Assembly (NCBI GenBank): GCA_938743325.2
Contig: OW568874.1
Location: 620,001-684,000, forward strand
From: Pycnococcus provasolii
Taxonomy: Eukaryota; Chlorophyta; Pseudoscourfieldiophyceae; Pseudoscourfieldiales; Pycnococcaceae
Length of the DNA: 64,000 nucleotides
Reading direction: 5' to 3'
Within the stretch, counting starts at the first letter, position 1. Each line of letters begins with the position of its first letter. Positions 9,781-19,416 of the stretch are shown here, piece by piece. The notes beneath the pieces were generated by a model. It had not been told where the DNA came from. It ran no database searches and worked only from the letters and a program-made list of their open reading frames with translations. The position numbers were made by a program, and so were the translations under genes.

Positions 9781-10897
9781 GCTGACAAGTTCAACAGCTT
9801 GAAGGAGGAGCTCGCCGAGCAGCGCGCGAAGCTCGCGCTCGTGCAGCTGCTCTACCACAAGAGCGAGCTGGCGGGCGTGCGGCTGGCGCTTGGGGTGGCG
9901 CAGGCATCGTGCGCGGATGTGCACGCGAGCACGATCGCGCGCCGCTCCAAAAGGAGCGCGACGACCAGACGGCGAAGCGCAAGAAGGTGCAGACGTCGAT
10001 GGCATCGGCGGAGAAGCGCCTGAAGGCGGTGGCGGCGGAGGTGGCGAAGCTGCGGCCAGCCAAGCTGCAGGCGAAGGAGCAGATGGCGCGTCTCGACAAG
10101 TTGACAAAAAAAAAATAAAAAAAGCGCTCAAAAAACGCGAGGAGGAGCTGGCGGCTCACAAGGAGGACGTCGCAAAATTGGAGACGGACCTCGGCAAGAT
10201 TCAGGATGCGCTCAATGAGCTGGACGCGAGCGCGTCGTCGGGTGACAGGTGACGTGCCGAAGCTGCAGGAGCAGCACGTCGCGGAGTACAAACGGCTGAA
10301 GCAGGTGGCGGGCAGCCGCACGTTCCGCCTCAAGCAGGAGATCGACACGCTGAAGCGCTCGCTCCAGGCGGCGGATGCCGAGAAGGCTCGCGTCGAGCAG
10401 CAGGCGGTGGACCTCGACGAGCAGGCGACACATCTCAGGCAGCGCAAGGAGAAGCAGGCGAAGGCGTCGGACGCACTGGCGTCGCAGAAGGCGGAATTTC
10501 GCGCATCGATGGACAGAATGCGCGCGGAGAAGCACGAGCTCGCGCAGCGCGCGGAGAAGGAGTCGAAACGGCGCAAGACGCTCGAGAGCAAGTGCGAGGA
10601 GCTCGAGGAGAGGTGCCGCGACGCGCGCGCGGACATGAAACTGAGCGAGGCGGAGCAGCAGCAGCGCCGTGCGCTAGACAGCCTCAGGCGGCTTCACCCG
10701 ACGACCATCTACGGGCGCATGACGGACTGCATCTCGGTGACGCAGAAAAAGTACCACATGCCCGTGACGGTGGTGATGGGACGCAACATGGACGCCATCC
10801 TCGTCGAAAAGGAGGCGACGGCGAAGAGTTGCATCACGCACCTTCGAGAGCAGAAGATGGCGCCCATGACCTTCCTGCCCGTGACGACGATCCAGGC
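9781..10897 (+). pseudogene. SMC1: Cohesin SMC1 fragment A (coiled coil to hinge start)
   Basis: The piece matches the SMC1 coiled coil beginning at ADKFNSLKEELAEQRAKLAL and runs into the hinge (LHPTTIYGRMTDC, GRNMDAILVE, MTFLPVTTIQA). The two hinge motifs IYGR and NMDAI are diagnostic for SMC1 over SMC3. The reading frame changes at least three times (near 9950, near the A-rich run at 10110, and near 10250). The Walker A head is absent, and at 10897 the sequence switches abruptly to a GTC run. This is a host gene relic, not a working ATPase. Its last 581 bases are repeated at 16568-17148. The 9613-9780 stretch upstream has no recognisable SMC sequence. Confidence 0.85.
10317..10897 (+). repeat. 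581-bp direct repeat, left copy
   Basis: Identical to 16568-17148 at a constant offset of 6,251 bases, apart from two substitutions I could find (CAAGCAGGAG versus CAAGCGGGAG; GTCGAAAAGG versus GTCGAAGAGG). The identity stops sharply at both ends. The two copies bracket 5.67 kb of unrelated sequence. Confidence 0.92.
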
Positions 10898-10900
10898 CAT

Positions 10901-10932
<32 letters not shown>

Positions 10933-11552
10933 TCAGGTCAGCAAGGAGGTCGCGTGCCCTTGCCGATAGCTCAGCGCGATGACGTGGTGATGAGGGCGGT
11001 GAAGCAAGACGAGGCACGACGACGGTGTACCCTTCGGCGGCGGTCTCCATCCCCCCGATGTCTCCGTCGGTGACCGTCTCGCGCCTCGCCGTGGGCGCGG
11101 GCTTCGTGTGCGAGTCGGCATCAGACGACTCGGCGCGCTGCGCGGGAACGACCCAAGCGTCCGTCGGTCTGATCAGCCCCAACGCCTTCACCACCGTCGT
11201 CGACGGCGGCGTGTGGACGAGCGCGACGTGCGCGACGCCGACGCCGTCGCCCCCTCCTCCCTCCCCCGCTCCGTCACCCCCGCCTCCGCCGCCTCCGCCA
11301 CTGCTCGTCGCATCATCGGGCGCCGCGCGCGCTCGTCGGAGCTCGAGCCTCGAGCCGTTCTGGACGTGGTTCGCCGTCGCGGTGCTCGCGTGGGCGGGAC
11401 TGAGCGTGTGCGTCTTTGGCGCGCTGGCAGCGCGACGGCGCAGCGCGACGGCGGCGGCGCGAAGTTGTGCGTGGGCGGGACTGAGCGTGTGCGTCTTTGG
11501 CGCGCTGGCAGCGCGACGGCGGCGGCGCGAAGTCGTGTACGCGGTTTTATGA
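10898..11552 (+). pseudogene. Fragment of proline-rich single-pass membrane protein
   Basis: After a GTC microsatellite (10900-10935), a + frame from about 10997 to the stop at 11552 encodes an RCC1-like stretch (VSRLAVGAGFVCES...ARC), a pure proline/serine linker ([18 protein letters not shown]), a hydrophobic segment (WFAVAVLAWAGLSVCVFG) and a basic stop-transfer RRR. Such an order is seen in algal and plant receptor-like proteins with RCC1-like ectodomains. The TM/RRR part is duplicated in frame with an 81-bp period (11388 and 11469). There is no start codon and no intracellular domain, so this is a truncated piece. The assignment is by composition and a short motif only. Confidence 0.45.
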
Positions 11553-11597
11553 TAAGAAATACTCATGTTACAACAGCGCGCGCCGCGAGCGACGCAC

Positions 11598-12351
11598 TCA
11601 CACGGCGAGCGCGCCCGTCACGGCGAGCGTGTCGAGCATATCGGGCGTGGCCGTCCAGAGCGGGCAGTCGGTCGTGTCCACCTCCAGACAGCTCGAATAT
11701 GGCGAGCGCATGAGGTCGAGCGTCGTTTCGCACTCTTTTTCGTCCTTCTCGCGCGCGGCCCACCAGCGCGCGACCGCCGCCGCGCCGGTGGGCGCCTTGC
11801 GCGCAAACTCTGTGTTGCGCGGCGAGACGCGCGCGCCCTTTGCGGCGCCCAGGGCGCGCCTGAGAACCACCTCTCGCTCGGCGCCGTCGCCGACGCGGTT
11901 TGCGCACGCTCGCTGCATCTCGGCCAGCGCCGCCATCGACGTCTCCCTCTCCGGCTCGAAGTGGCCGACGTTCGTCTTCCATAGCGGCGCCAGCGTCTTC
12001 ACGACGTCCTCCCACCGCAAGTCCGTCAGACGCTTGGCAAAGAGCTCGGCCGAAACGTCGGCCTCGTCGCGTTTCGCCGCAAAGTGAAACACGACCCGCC
12101 GCACCGTCATCCTCCTCAGCCATGAACTCCTTGTTAACCTCCCAGCTGTGCGTCGTTCCGGCGTGCGCCTTAACAAACTCTGCAAGCCAAGCGAGCGACA
12201 CCGCGCGGCTCACGGGCGACTCGGACGAATATTCGGCCTGAGTCTTCCCATCATCGACGTCTTGCCTCGTTGGCTTGACTGTCAGCACTGTCGTCGGCCA
12301 GAGTTCTTCCTTGCGCGCCGTTGATGTTGCCGTCGACGCCCCGCACCCCAT
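11598..12351 (-). pseudogene. MGCGAS-type N-myristoylation-signal protein with one frame change
   Basis: An ATG at 12351 begins MGCGASTATS, a typical N-myristoylation/palmitoylation start that would place the product on membranes. The frame continues with WLAEFVKAHAGTTHSW, then shifts by one base near 12115. The second frame goes on with coherent sequence (VVFHFAAKRDEADVSAEL, LRWEDVVKTLAPLWKT) to a stop at 11598, about 250 residues in all. I do not recognise the family. The single frame change may be a real lesion or a sequencing error. It lies inside the rearranged 10.9-16.5 kb block and is not homologous to its neighbours. Confidence 0.5.
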
Positions 12352-12510
12352 GGCCGGTCCCGTATGTCACTTGTGAGAGCGATGGCCGGTGGTGATGGCA
12401 GTTGCAGAGTTTTTGGTCGTTCGGGACGATGCACCGTTGAGCCACTGTCACACATCGAAAATTGTAGAGTTGAAGGGCGGTGAGTGGTGATGGCGATGGC
12501 GGAGATGGCC

Positions 12511-12555
12511 GTTTTTTCGCTACCTCCAGGAGCCTCCTGGAGGTAGCGAAAAAAC
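12511..12555. repeat. Perfect 22-bp-arm palindrome
   Basis: Arms 12511-12532 and 12534-12555 are exact reverse complements with a single C between them; the left arm starts GTTTTTTCGCTACCTCC. It lies in non-coding DNA between the MGCGAS gene and the minisatellite. The roughly 275 bases after it contain nothing I recognise. Confidence 0.85.
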
Positions 12556-12830
12556 CAGGAGGACCTCTCCACAACGGGGCGTTAGGTCGGCGGGGAACAA
12601 CGGGGCGATAGGTCGGCCCTCCACCAAACCCGGTACGAGAGCACGGGCACTCAGGTCGTGCTTCCCAGAAAAACTCAACTCTTGTGACGTGAATTTAGCC
12701 TGCACCAGTTTTTGCACCAATTTTTGCCCAGGTAGTAAACCCTCCGTAGGAGTGGGGACCCGTCCCTGGTCTTGCACCAGTCCCATACAAATGCTTCAGC
12801 GCTAATTCCTTACTCATGCTCCTTACTCAT

Positions 12831-13345
12831 CGATAACGGTTTCTCACGTGCTCGCTGGCCCGTGCAAGACAGGATCCCCGAATTCCCAATGACCCGAAGC
12901 GATAACGGTTTCACTGGAGGAAGCCGGCCCATGCAAGATAGGATCCCCGAATCCCCAATGACCCGAAGCGATAACGGTTTCACTGGAGGAAGCCGGCCCA
13001 TGCAAGATAGGATCCCCGAATCCCCAATGACCCGAAGCGATAACGGTTTCTCACGTGCTCGCTGGCCCATGCAAGATAGGATCCCCGAATCCCCAATGAC
13101 CCGAAGCGATAACGGTTTCTCACGTGCTCGCTGGCCCATGCAAGACAGGATCCCCGAATCCCCAATGACCCGAAGCGATAACGGTTTCACTGGAGGAAGC
13201 CGGTCCATGCAAGATAGGTTCCCCGAATCCCCAATGCACCGAAGCGATAACGGTTTCTCACGTGCTCGCTGGCCCATGCAAGATAGGATCCCCGAATCCC
13301 CAATGACCCGAAGCGATAACGGTTTCACGGGGGGAAGCCGGCCCC
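12831..13345. repeat. 69-bp minisatellite with two unit variants
   Basis: Seven full units and one partial 69-bp unit share GATAACGGTTTC and the core CAAGATAGGATCCCCGAA. Each unit carries one of two alternative middle segments, ACTGGAGGAAGCCGG or TCACGTGCTCGCTGG, in the order B-A-A-B-B-A-B-A, where A is the first. The period is divisible by three, so long frames exist on both strands, but neither looks like protein. The array ends just before the dynein fragment. Confidence 0.85.
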
Positions 13346-13514
13346 TTGGCTCTCTGCGACGCTCGCTTGTACTCACACCCTCCACGGCAGCGGCGGCGGC
13401 CTCTAGGCCGTCGTGTGTTGGTGGTGTTGCAAATGGTGTGGTGCTGGCCTTAATATGGGTGGTGGGTTCAAAGGGTTAGGCACGACGACGCCTACGTCCG
13501 CAAATAAACAGCTG

Positions 13515-16500
13515 CCACCGCTTATGCCGGTGACGCCAGGGACGATGAGACTCGCAAGACTCCCGTCGGTGGAAGGGCGCGGCCGAGGCGGATTCACACC
13601 CGCACGGAAAACCAGACAAAGGACGCCTGGGTGCCTGAAACGCCCGCGGCAGCACCGGCACCGTACCACGAAAGCAGCAGTGTCGCAGCCACGCCGGCGG
13701 CACACACAACTTCCGTGAGATTACAAGAGGCTGCAAAAACAACACCAGCCGGTCGCTTGTCGTCGAGCATCTTCAACCTGCTCCCACAGCTGGCAAGCGA
13801 GCGGTACCAGAACTTTATCAACGAGGTGCACGACGCGACGGCGAAGCTCTCCTCGTCACCCGGCTCGGTGGAAGAGTTTGTTGCGTACATCGAGTTCATG
13901 GAGTCTTGCCTCGCTAAGCGAAGTGATTTTGATGACGAATTCATGCTGGTCACGGCGTACTACGAGCTCATCGAAGAGTACCACATTCAGGTGCCGGACA
14001 TCGATCACGCGGCGTTCAAGACGCTCCCGACGGACTTCAATGCGTACAAGGGCTCGCTTGACTTCGCGGAAGGCAGCCACGAGGAGCGTGAGATGAAGTT
14101 CAGCTCGGACCTCGAGCGAGAGGTGGAGGGTGTCGGCAAGGAGGTTGCGGACATTCGCGTGCTCGCAGGACACGAGATGATTCTCGACGGGTCTGCCAAA
14201 TCGAGCGAGGTCATTGAGCTCACCACCCGCCTCGTGTCGAAGGTGGAGGAGCAGAAGGCGCAGGCAAAGCGCATTCAGAAGTATCAGAGGCTCTTCAAGG
14301 TGTTCGAGACTTCGTTCGAGGATATCGACGAGTGCAGCGAGGAGGTGACGTTAAAGCACACCCTTTGGACTGGCTCGTAGCCTGCACAGGTCGTCATCTC
14401 CGTAAGTCAGACGTACTGGTGCGCCGCGACGACACAGTGCCTCGAGCAGACGGAGCGCCCCACCAAGGATGCGCTGGACGAGTGGCGCAAGGTCAACGTC
14501 AGTCAGCTCGTGGAACTTTCCGAGGTGGTGCGGCAGGACCTGACGGGTCTGCAGCGCAAGATTGTCGTCTCGCTCATCACGATTCATGTGCATGCTCGCG
14601 ACATTGTCGAGAATCTCATGGCTGATAACGCCACGCGTTCCACGGATTTTGAGTGGCAAATGCAGCTCAGGTACTACTGGTACGAGGAGAACGAAGAGAC
14701 AGTTGTGCGTCAGACGAACGCCACTTTCATCTACATGTACGAGTACCTTGGCGCGCAGAGCCGCCTTGTCGTCACGCCGATGACAGATCGCTGTTATATG
14801 ACTTTGACTGGTGCGCTTCACCTCAAGCTTGGCGGTGCACCCGCCGGACCCGCCGGAACGGGGAAAACAGAGACAACGAAGGATCTCGGCAAGGCTCTCG
14901 GCGTTCAGTGCGTCGTCTTCAACTGCGGCGACAACCTCGACTACAAATTCATGGCAAATTTCTTCTCGGGACTTGCGCATTGCGGCGCGTGGGCGTGCTT
15001 CGACGAGTTCAATCGCATCGATATCGATGTGCTATCGGTCGTCGCGCAGCAGCTTCTGACGATCCAAAATGCGCTCAAGGCGAAGGTGTCAAAGTTCAAC
15101 TTCGAGGGCAAGGAGATTCGCCTCGTCCCAACTTTCGGTGTCTTCATTACGATGAATCCGGGATACGCAGGTCGAACGGAGTTGCCGGACAACCTTAAGG
15201 CGCTGTTCAGGCCGATGGCCATGATGATTCCCGACTACGCTCTCGTGGCTGAGTTGATGCTGTATGCCGAAGGGTTCGCCGACGCCAAAACTCTAGCGCG
15301 AAAGATGGTTAAGCTGTACAAGCTCTCCAGCGAGCAGCTGAGCCAGCAGGATCACTACGACTTTGGCATGCGTGCTCTGAAGTCCGTGCTTGTGATGGCA
15401 GGTTCGCTCAAGCGTGCCAACCCAACATTGTCCGAGGATGTGACGCTCATCCGCGCTATGCGCGACTCGAATGTGCCCAAGTTCCTTAAGGATGACGCCG
15501 CGCTGTTCCGCGCAATTTTGCTTGACCTCTTCCCCGGCGTGGAGGTGCCGCTGAACGACTACGGTGACCTGCAGACAGCGGTGGAGGCGAGCCTCGTGAA
15601 CGCGGAAAAGCAGGTGGTGGACGAATTCGTTCTCAAGACGATCCAGCTGCACGAGACATTCAACGTTCGATTCGGAGTCATGCTCGTGGGTCCCACGGGT
15701 GGTGGCAAGACGGTCGTGTATCAGACTCTCAAGGCGGCGATGACGATTGCTCCGTGAGCAGAAGCACAAGGACGACACGTACCAAGTGACGCACACGTAC
15801 ACGTTCAACCCGAAGTGCATCAAGATGGGTGAGCTGTACGGCGAGTACAACCTCATGACGAACGAGTGGACGGATGGACTCGGCTCCACGCTCATCCGCA
15901 ACGCCGTCGCCGACACGACCAACGATCGCAAGTGGGTTGTATTCGACGGCCCCGTGGATGCCATCTGGATCGAGAACATGAACACGGTGCTTGACGGCAA
16001 CTGCACACTCTGCCTGCCAAACGGCGAGCGCATCAAGCTCAACCCAGTGACGATGCGCATGCTGTTCGAGGTGCAGGACCTCGCCGTGGCGTCGCCCGCC
16101 ACCGTAAGCCGATGTGGCATGGTGTACGTGCCTCCGGAGGAGCTTGGCTGGATGCCGTTCGTAAAGACTTGGGTCCGCCAGCTTGGAAGAGAGCTTTCGA
16201 ACGAGGATGTGAAGGTGGAGCTGACTCCGGAGACGATCGAATTCGTCGAAAGGCTCTTCGATCGGTACTTGCCCGAAGGTTTGGAGTATGTGCGCAAGAA
16301 CTGCAAGGAGGCGATACCAACGGTTGATATTAATCTCGTGACGTCAACGGCAAACATCTTCACGGGAATGTGCGTTCCCGAGCGCGGCGTCGACTTCACC
16401 AAACCGGCGGAGGACCTGTTCCCCATGCTCGCAAAGATTTTCGCGTTCGCATTCGTCTTTGGCCTCGGTGGCTCCATGAATGCCGTGCACTGGGATGCTT

Positions 16501-16567
16501 TCGACGAGTGGGTGCGAAACAAGTTCAAAACGCAGCAGGATGAGTGCATGGTCAAGTTCAGATTTCT
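13515..16567 (+). pseudogene. Axonemal dynein heavy chain fragment (stem piece, AAA1, AAA2)
   Basis: The first part (to 14380) is dynein N-terminal/linker sequence ending FETSFEDIDECSEEV...LKHTLWTG. It then jumps, with a large internal loss of linker, to VVISVSQTYWCAATTQCLEQ and continues through AAA1 (Walker A GPAGTGKTETTKD, Walker B region WACFDEFNRIDIDVLS) and the AAA2 P-loop (GPTGGGKT). A one-base shift near 15745 moves the frame. It then reads LREQKHKDDTYQVTHTYTFN, MGELYGEYN and the AAA2 region, ending before AAA3 at the sharp junction with SMC1 sequence at 16568. Both termini, AAA3-6, stalk and C-terminal domain are missing. The family is the single-headed inner-arm type by general look. 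It implies that the organism has or had motile cilia, with an intact copy expected elsewhere. Confidence 0.88.
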
Positions 16568-17148
16568 CGCACGTTCCGCCTCAAGCGGGAGATCGACACG
16601 CTGAAGCGCTCGCTCCAGGCGGCGGATGCCGAGAAGGCTCGCGTCGAGCAGCAGGCGGTGGACCTCGACGAGCAGGCGACACATCTCAGGCAGCGCAAGG
16701 AGAAGCAGGCGAAGGCGTCGGACGCACTGGCGTCGCAGAAGGCGGAATTTCGCGCATCGATGGACAGAATGCGCGCGGAGAAGCACGAGCTCGCGCAGCG
16801 CGCGGAGAAGGAGTCGAAACGGCGCAAGACGCTCGAGAGCAAGTGCGAGGAGCTCGAGGAGAGGTGCCGCGACGCGCGCGCGGACATGAAACTGAGCGAG
16901 GCGGAGCAGCAGCAGCGCCGTGCGCTAGACAGCCTCAGGCGGCTTCACCCGACGACCATCTACGGGCGCATGACGGACTGCATCTCGGTGACGCAGAAAA
17001 AGTACCACATGCCCGTGACGGTGGTGATGGGACGCAACATGGACGCCATCCTCGTCGAAGAGGAGGCGACGGCGAAGAGTTGCATCACGCACCTTCGAGA
17101 GCAGAAGATGGCGCCCATGACCTTCCTGCCCGTGACGACGATCCAGGC
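16568..17148 (+). repeat. 581-bp direct repeat, right copy
   Basis: Right-hand partner of 10317-10897. The left edge is the dynein/SMC1 junction (TTTCTCGCACG at 16563-16573). The right edge is where SMC1 sequence continues normally in this copy, so this copy lies in its original context on the 3' side. Confidence 0.92.
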
Positions 17149-18345
17149 GAAGCAGATCGACGCGCGCCTGCGTTCGCTTGGCGGAACCGCGCGCCTGATG
17201 ATGGACGTCGTCACGCCGAACGCCGCGGCGGTGGCTGCGCACCCGAGCGCCGTCGACCTGAAGGCTAAGTTCGAGCGAGCTGCACGCTACGCCGTCGGCA
17301 ACACCGTCGTCTGCGACACTATCGACGAGGCGAGGCGCCTGTGCTTCGGCGGCGGCGCGTCCGCTGCTTCCGCCGGCAGCGCCGCCGCAGCGTCGGCACC
17401 GCCGCCGGGCCCTCGCATCAAGGCGGTGGACCTCGAGGGAACGAAGATTGACAAGAGCGGCGTGATGACTGGCGGAACGATGCACTCGCTCGCGAATCGC
17501 GCAGGACGGTGGTCCGAAGCGCAGTTCGAGGCGGTGCGCAAGGAGCGCACGGAGGCGGAGCGCGAGCTACGCAGCCTGCCCACCGCCGAGCAGCAGAAGG
17601 CTGCCCAGGACGACCTTGCACGGCGTGCCGCGAGCATTCAGCAGCAGCTCGGGTACGCCGAGAAGGATCTCGCGGAGGCTACCAAGACGCTTGAGACACT
17701 CGAGCGCGAGGCGGCGACGCTCGAGGAGGAGAAAAAAAAGCGCACGGCGGCACAGACGGAGAAGCATGCCGCGGAGTATGCCAAGGTGGCAAGCGAGGTG
17801 TCCGGCAAGGAAACTAAGCTGCGTGCCGAGCTCGACGACGTGTTTGGCGACTTTTCGCGCCGCGTGGGTGTCGCGAACATCGCGGAGCTCGAGGAGAAGC
17901 ACTTCTCGCAGGTGCAGGAGGTGGCGGCACAACGCACCAAGCTCACGAAACAGGTGGCGGCGCTGCAGACTCAGATTGAGTACGAGCGCAAGCGCGGCTT
18001 GGCGAAGAAGATGGAGGATCAGCGCGCCAAGCTTCTGGCGGACAAGAAGGAGGAGGACAAGCTCAGCGAGAAGGTGGAGAATGTGGAGAAGACGGAGCAG
18101 AAGCACGAGGCGGAGCAGAACGAGCTGTCGGAGAAGCTTCTGGCTCTCGGCAAGGAGACGGCGGCGCTCGATGCTGAAATTGCTGAGACGAAGAAGCAGC
18201 TAGCGGCGGAGCAGGCGAAGCTGGCAGGTATCAACCGCAGCATCACGAACATGCAGACGCGAGGCGATGAGATTGCAATGAAGGTGCGCGACGTGCTCGA
18301 GAACTGCGAGATGGAAAGCGTCGAGCTTCCGGCGGCTGAGTCGGA

Positions 18346-18370
18346 GGGGGGGGGGGGGGGGGGGGGGGGG
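18346..18370 (+). repeat. G25 homopolymer in SMC1 relic
   Basis: Twenty-five consecutive G bases encode polyglycine and separate two coding frames of the SMC1 relic. Homopolymers of this length are error-prone in sequencing and in replication, so the frame change here may not be real. Confidence 0.95.
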
Positions 18371-19140
18371 CGGGCGCGTCGGGAGGCGCTGGCACGAAGC
18401 GCGCTGCGAAGCGCGCGCGACGCGGTGCAGCTGCCGCTGCCGGTGATGCGGAGATGGCGTATGGCGACGAGCAGGCTGCGGCGGAAGGCACATTCGAAGG
18501 CGAGGCTGCGAACAACGCGCTGACGGAGCTCGAGCACTTCGAGTACACAGGTCTTTCAGGGGACGTCGCGGAGCTGTGCGCGTCTCGCCGCGCCGAGGTG
18601 TCGAAGGCGACGTCTTCCGAGGCTGAGCAGGATTTCTTGGCGCGCATCGAGAAGATGCAGAAGGGTGCTTCGAACCGCGTGTCGGCACTCAGAAGCCTTA
18701 GACCTAACCTGAAGGCTCGCGATGAGTACGAGTCGCTGAAGATGCAGGAGAGCGCAATGGCTACCGAGGCTGACGAGACGAAGAAAAAATTGAAGGCACT
18801 CCAGGAGGAATTTAGCGGCGTGCGCGAGGAGCGGAGCAACCGCATCTTGGATGCTTTCAACGCGGTGTCCGGCAAGATTGACGCAATCTACAAGGCGCTG
18901 ACCAAGTCGGCTACGCACCCGCTTGGCGGCTCTGCGTATCTGACGCTCGAGGAGCCTTTGCTTCGGCTGCCGCATCGTTGTCCATATAATTGTATTTGGA
19001 TACAACAACAGAAGAACCATATTTAATCGCTTTCGTTTTCAACGAGAGGTTTTCCTTGTTCGTGAGGTACCTCCAGCGCACTTCGTCCATTCGGTGTGGG
19101 ACGTAGTCAAGGTAGGGTCCCCACCTTGCCAGCCAATCCT

Positions 19141-19370
19141 GTATGTACAAGGGTGTTGGTTGGATCTGCCAAGCTTGCGAGCTGGTACAGTTTGCCAAAC
19201 CTCTAGCCCTAGCCCTAACCCAGTCGGAGGTTTGGCAAACTGTACCACCTTCCCGGCTTGGCAGATCCAACCAACACCCTTGTACGTACTGGGACAAGCT
19301 GTGCTCCCAGAGTGGGCAATCGTGACAAAAACTGGACAAAAATATACAGTAGGAGGAAACTGCTCGCGTA
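19141..19370 (+). mobile_element. Hairpin repeat element with CCCTAA loop, copy 2
   Basis: Same structure and orientation as the copy at 9357-9612. The arms are about 19141-19203 and 19227-19297 with a shorter loop (TAGCCCTAGCCCTAACCCAG), then the shared right flank (19298-19370), which reads into the 5' end of the Ulp1-like gene 47 bases further on. The arms here match each other slightly better than in copy 1. Could contribute promoter or 5' UTR sequence to that gene; this is inferred from position. Confidence 0.6.
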
Positions 19371-19416
19371 GTACTTACGCAGTCAACACCAACTCGCCCC
19401 TTCCTTTTCTTTCTCA

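Larger units (their letters stand above)
16568..18955 (+). pseudogene. SMC1: Cohesin SMC1 fragment B (hinge and C-terminal coiled coil)
   Basis: Starts inside the coiled coil (TFRLKREIDTLKRSLQAAD) and runs through the complete hinge (MDAILVEEEA, YAVGNTVVCDTIDEARRLCFGG, DKSGVMTGGTMHSL) and the descending coiled coil. A run of 25 G at 18346-18370 shifts the frame. Beyond it, SMC1 sequence resumes in another frame (ALTELEHFEYTGLSGDVAEL, FNAVSGKIDAIYKALTKS). It breaks off just before the signature and Walker B head lobe, so neither ATPase half is present. Expected partners of a functional SMC1 would be SMC3 and the kleisin RAD21, but this copy cannot work. At the break there is a 30-base piece resembling the neighbouring Ulp1-like gene in reverse. 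Confidence 0.88.

Noticed and set aside
12831-13345. CRISPR-like array
   Set aside because: Units are contiguous with no unique spacers, and the genome is eukaryotic.
12772-13479. Protein-like frames across the 69-bp minisatellite
   Set aside because: Both strands are open simply because the period is a multiple of three; there are no domains and composition is set by the repeat.
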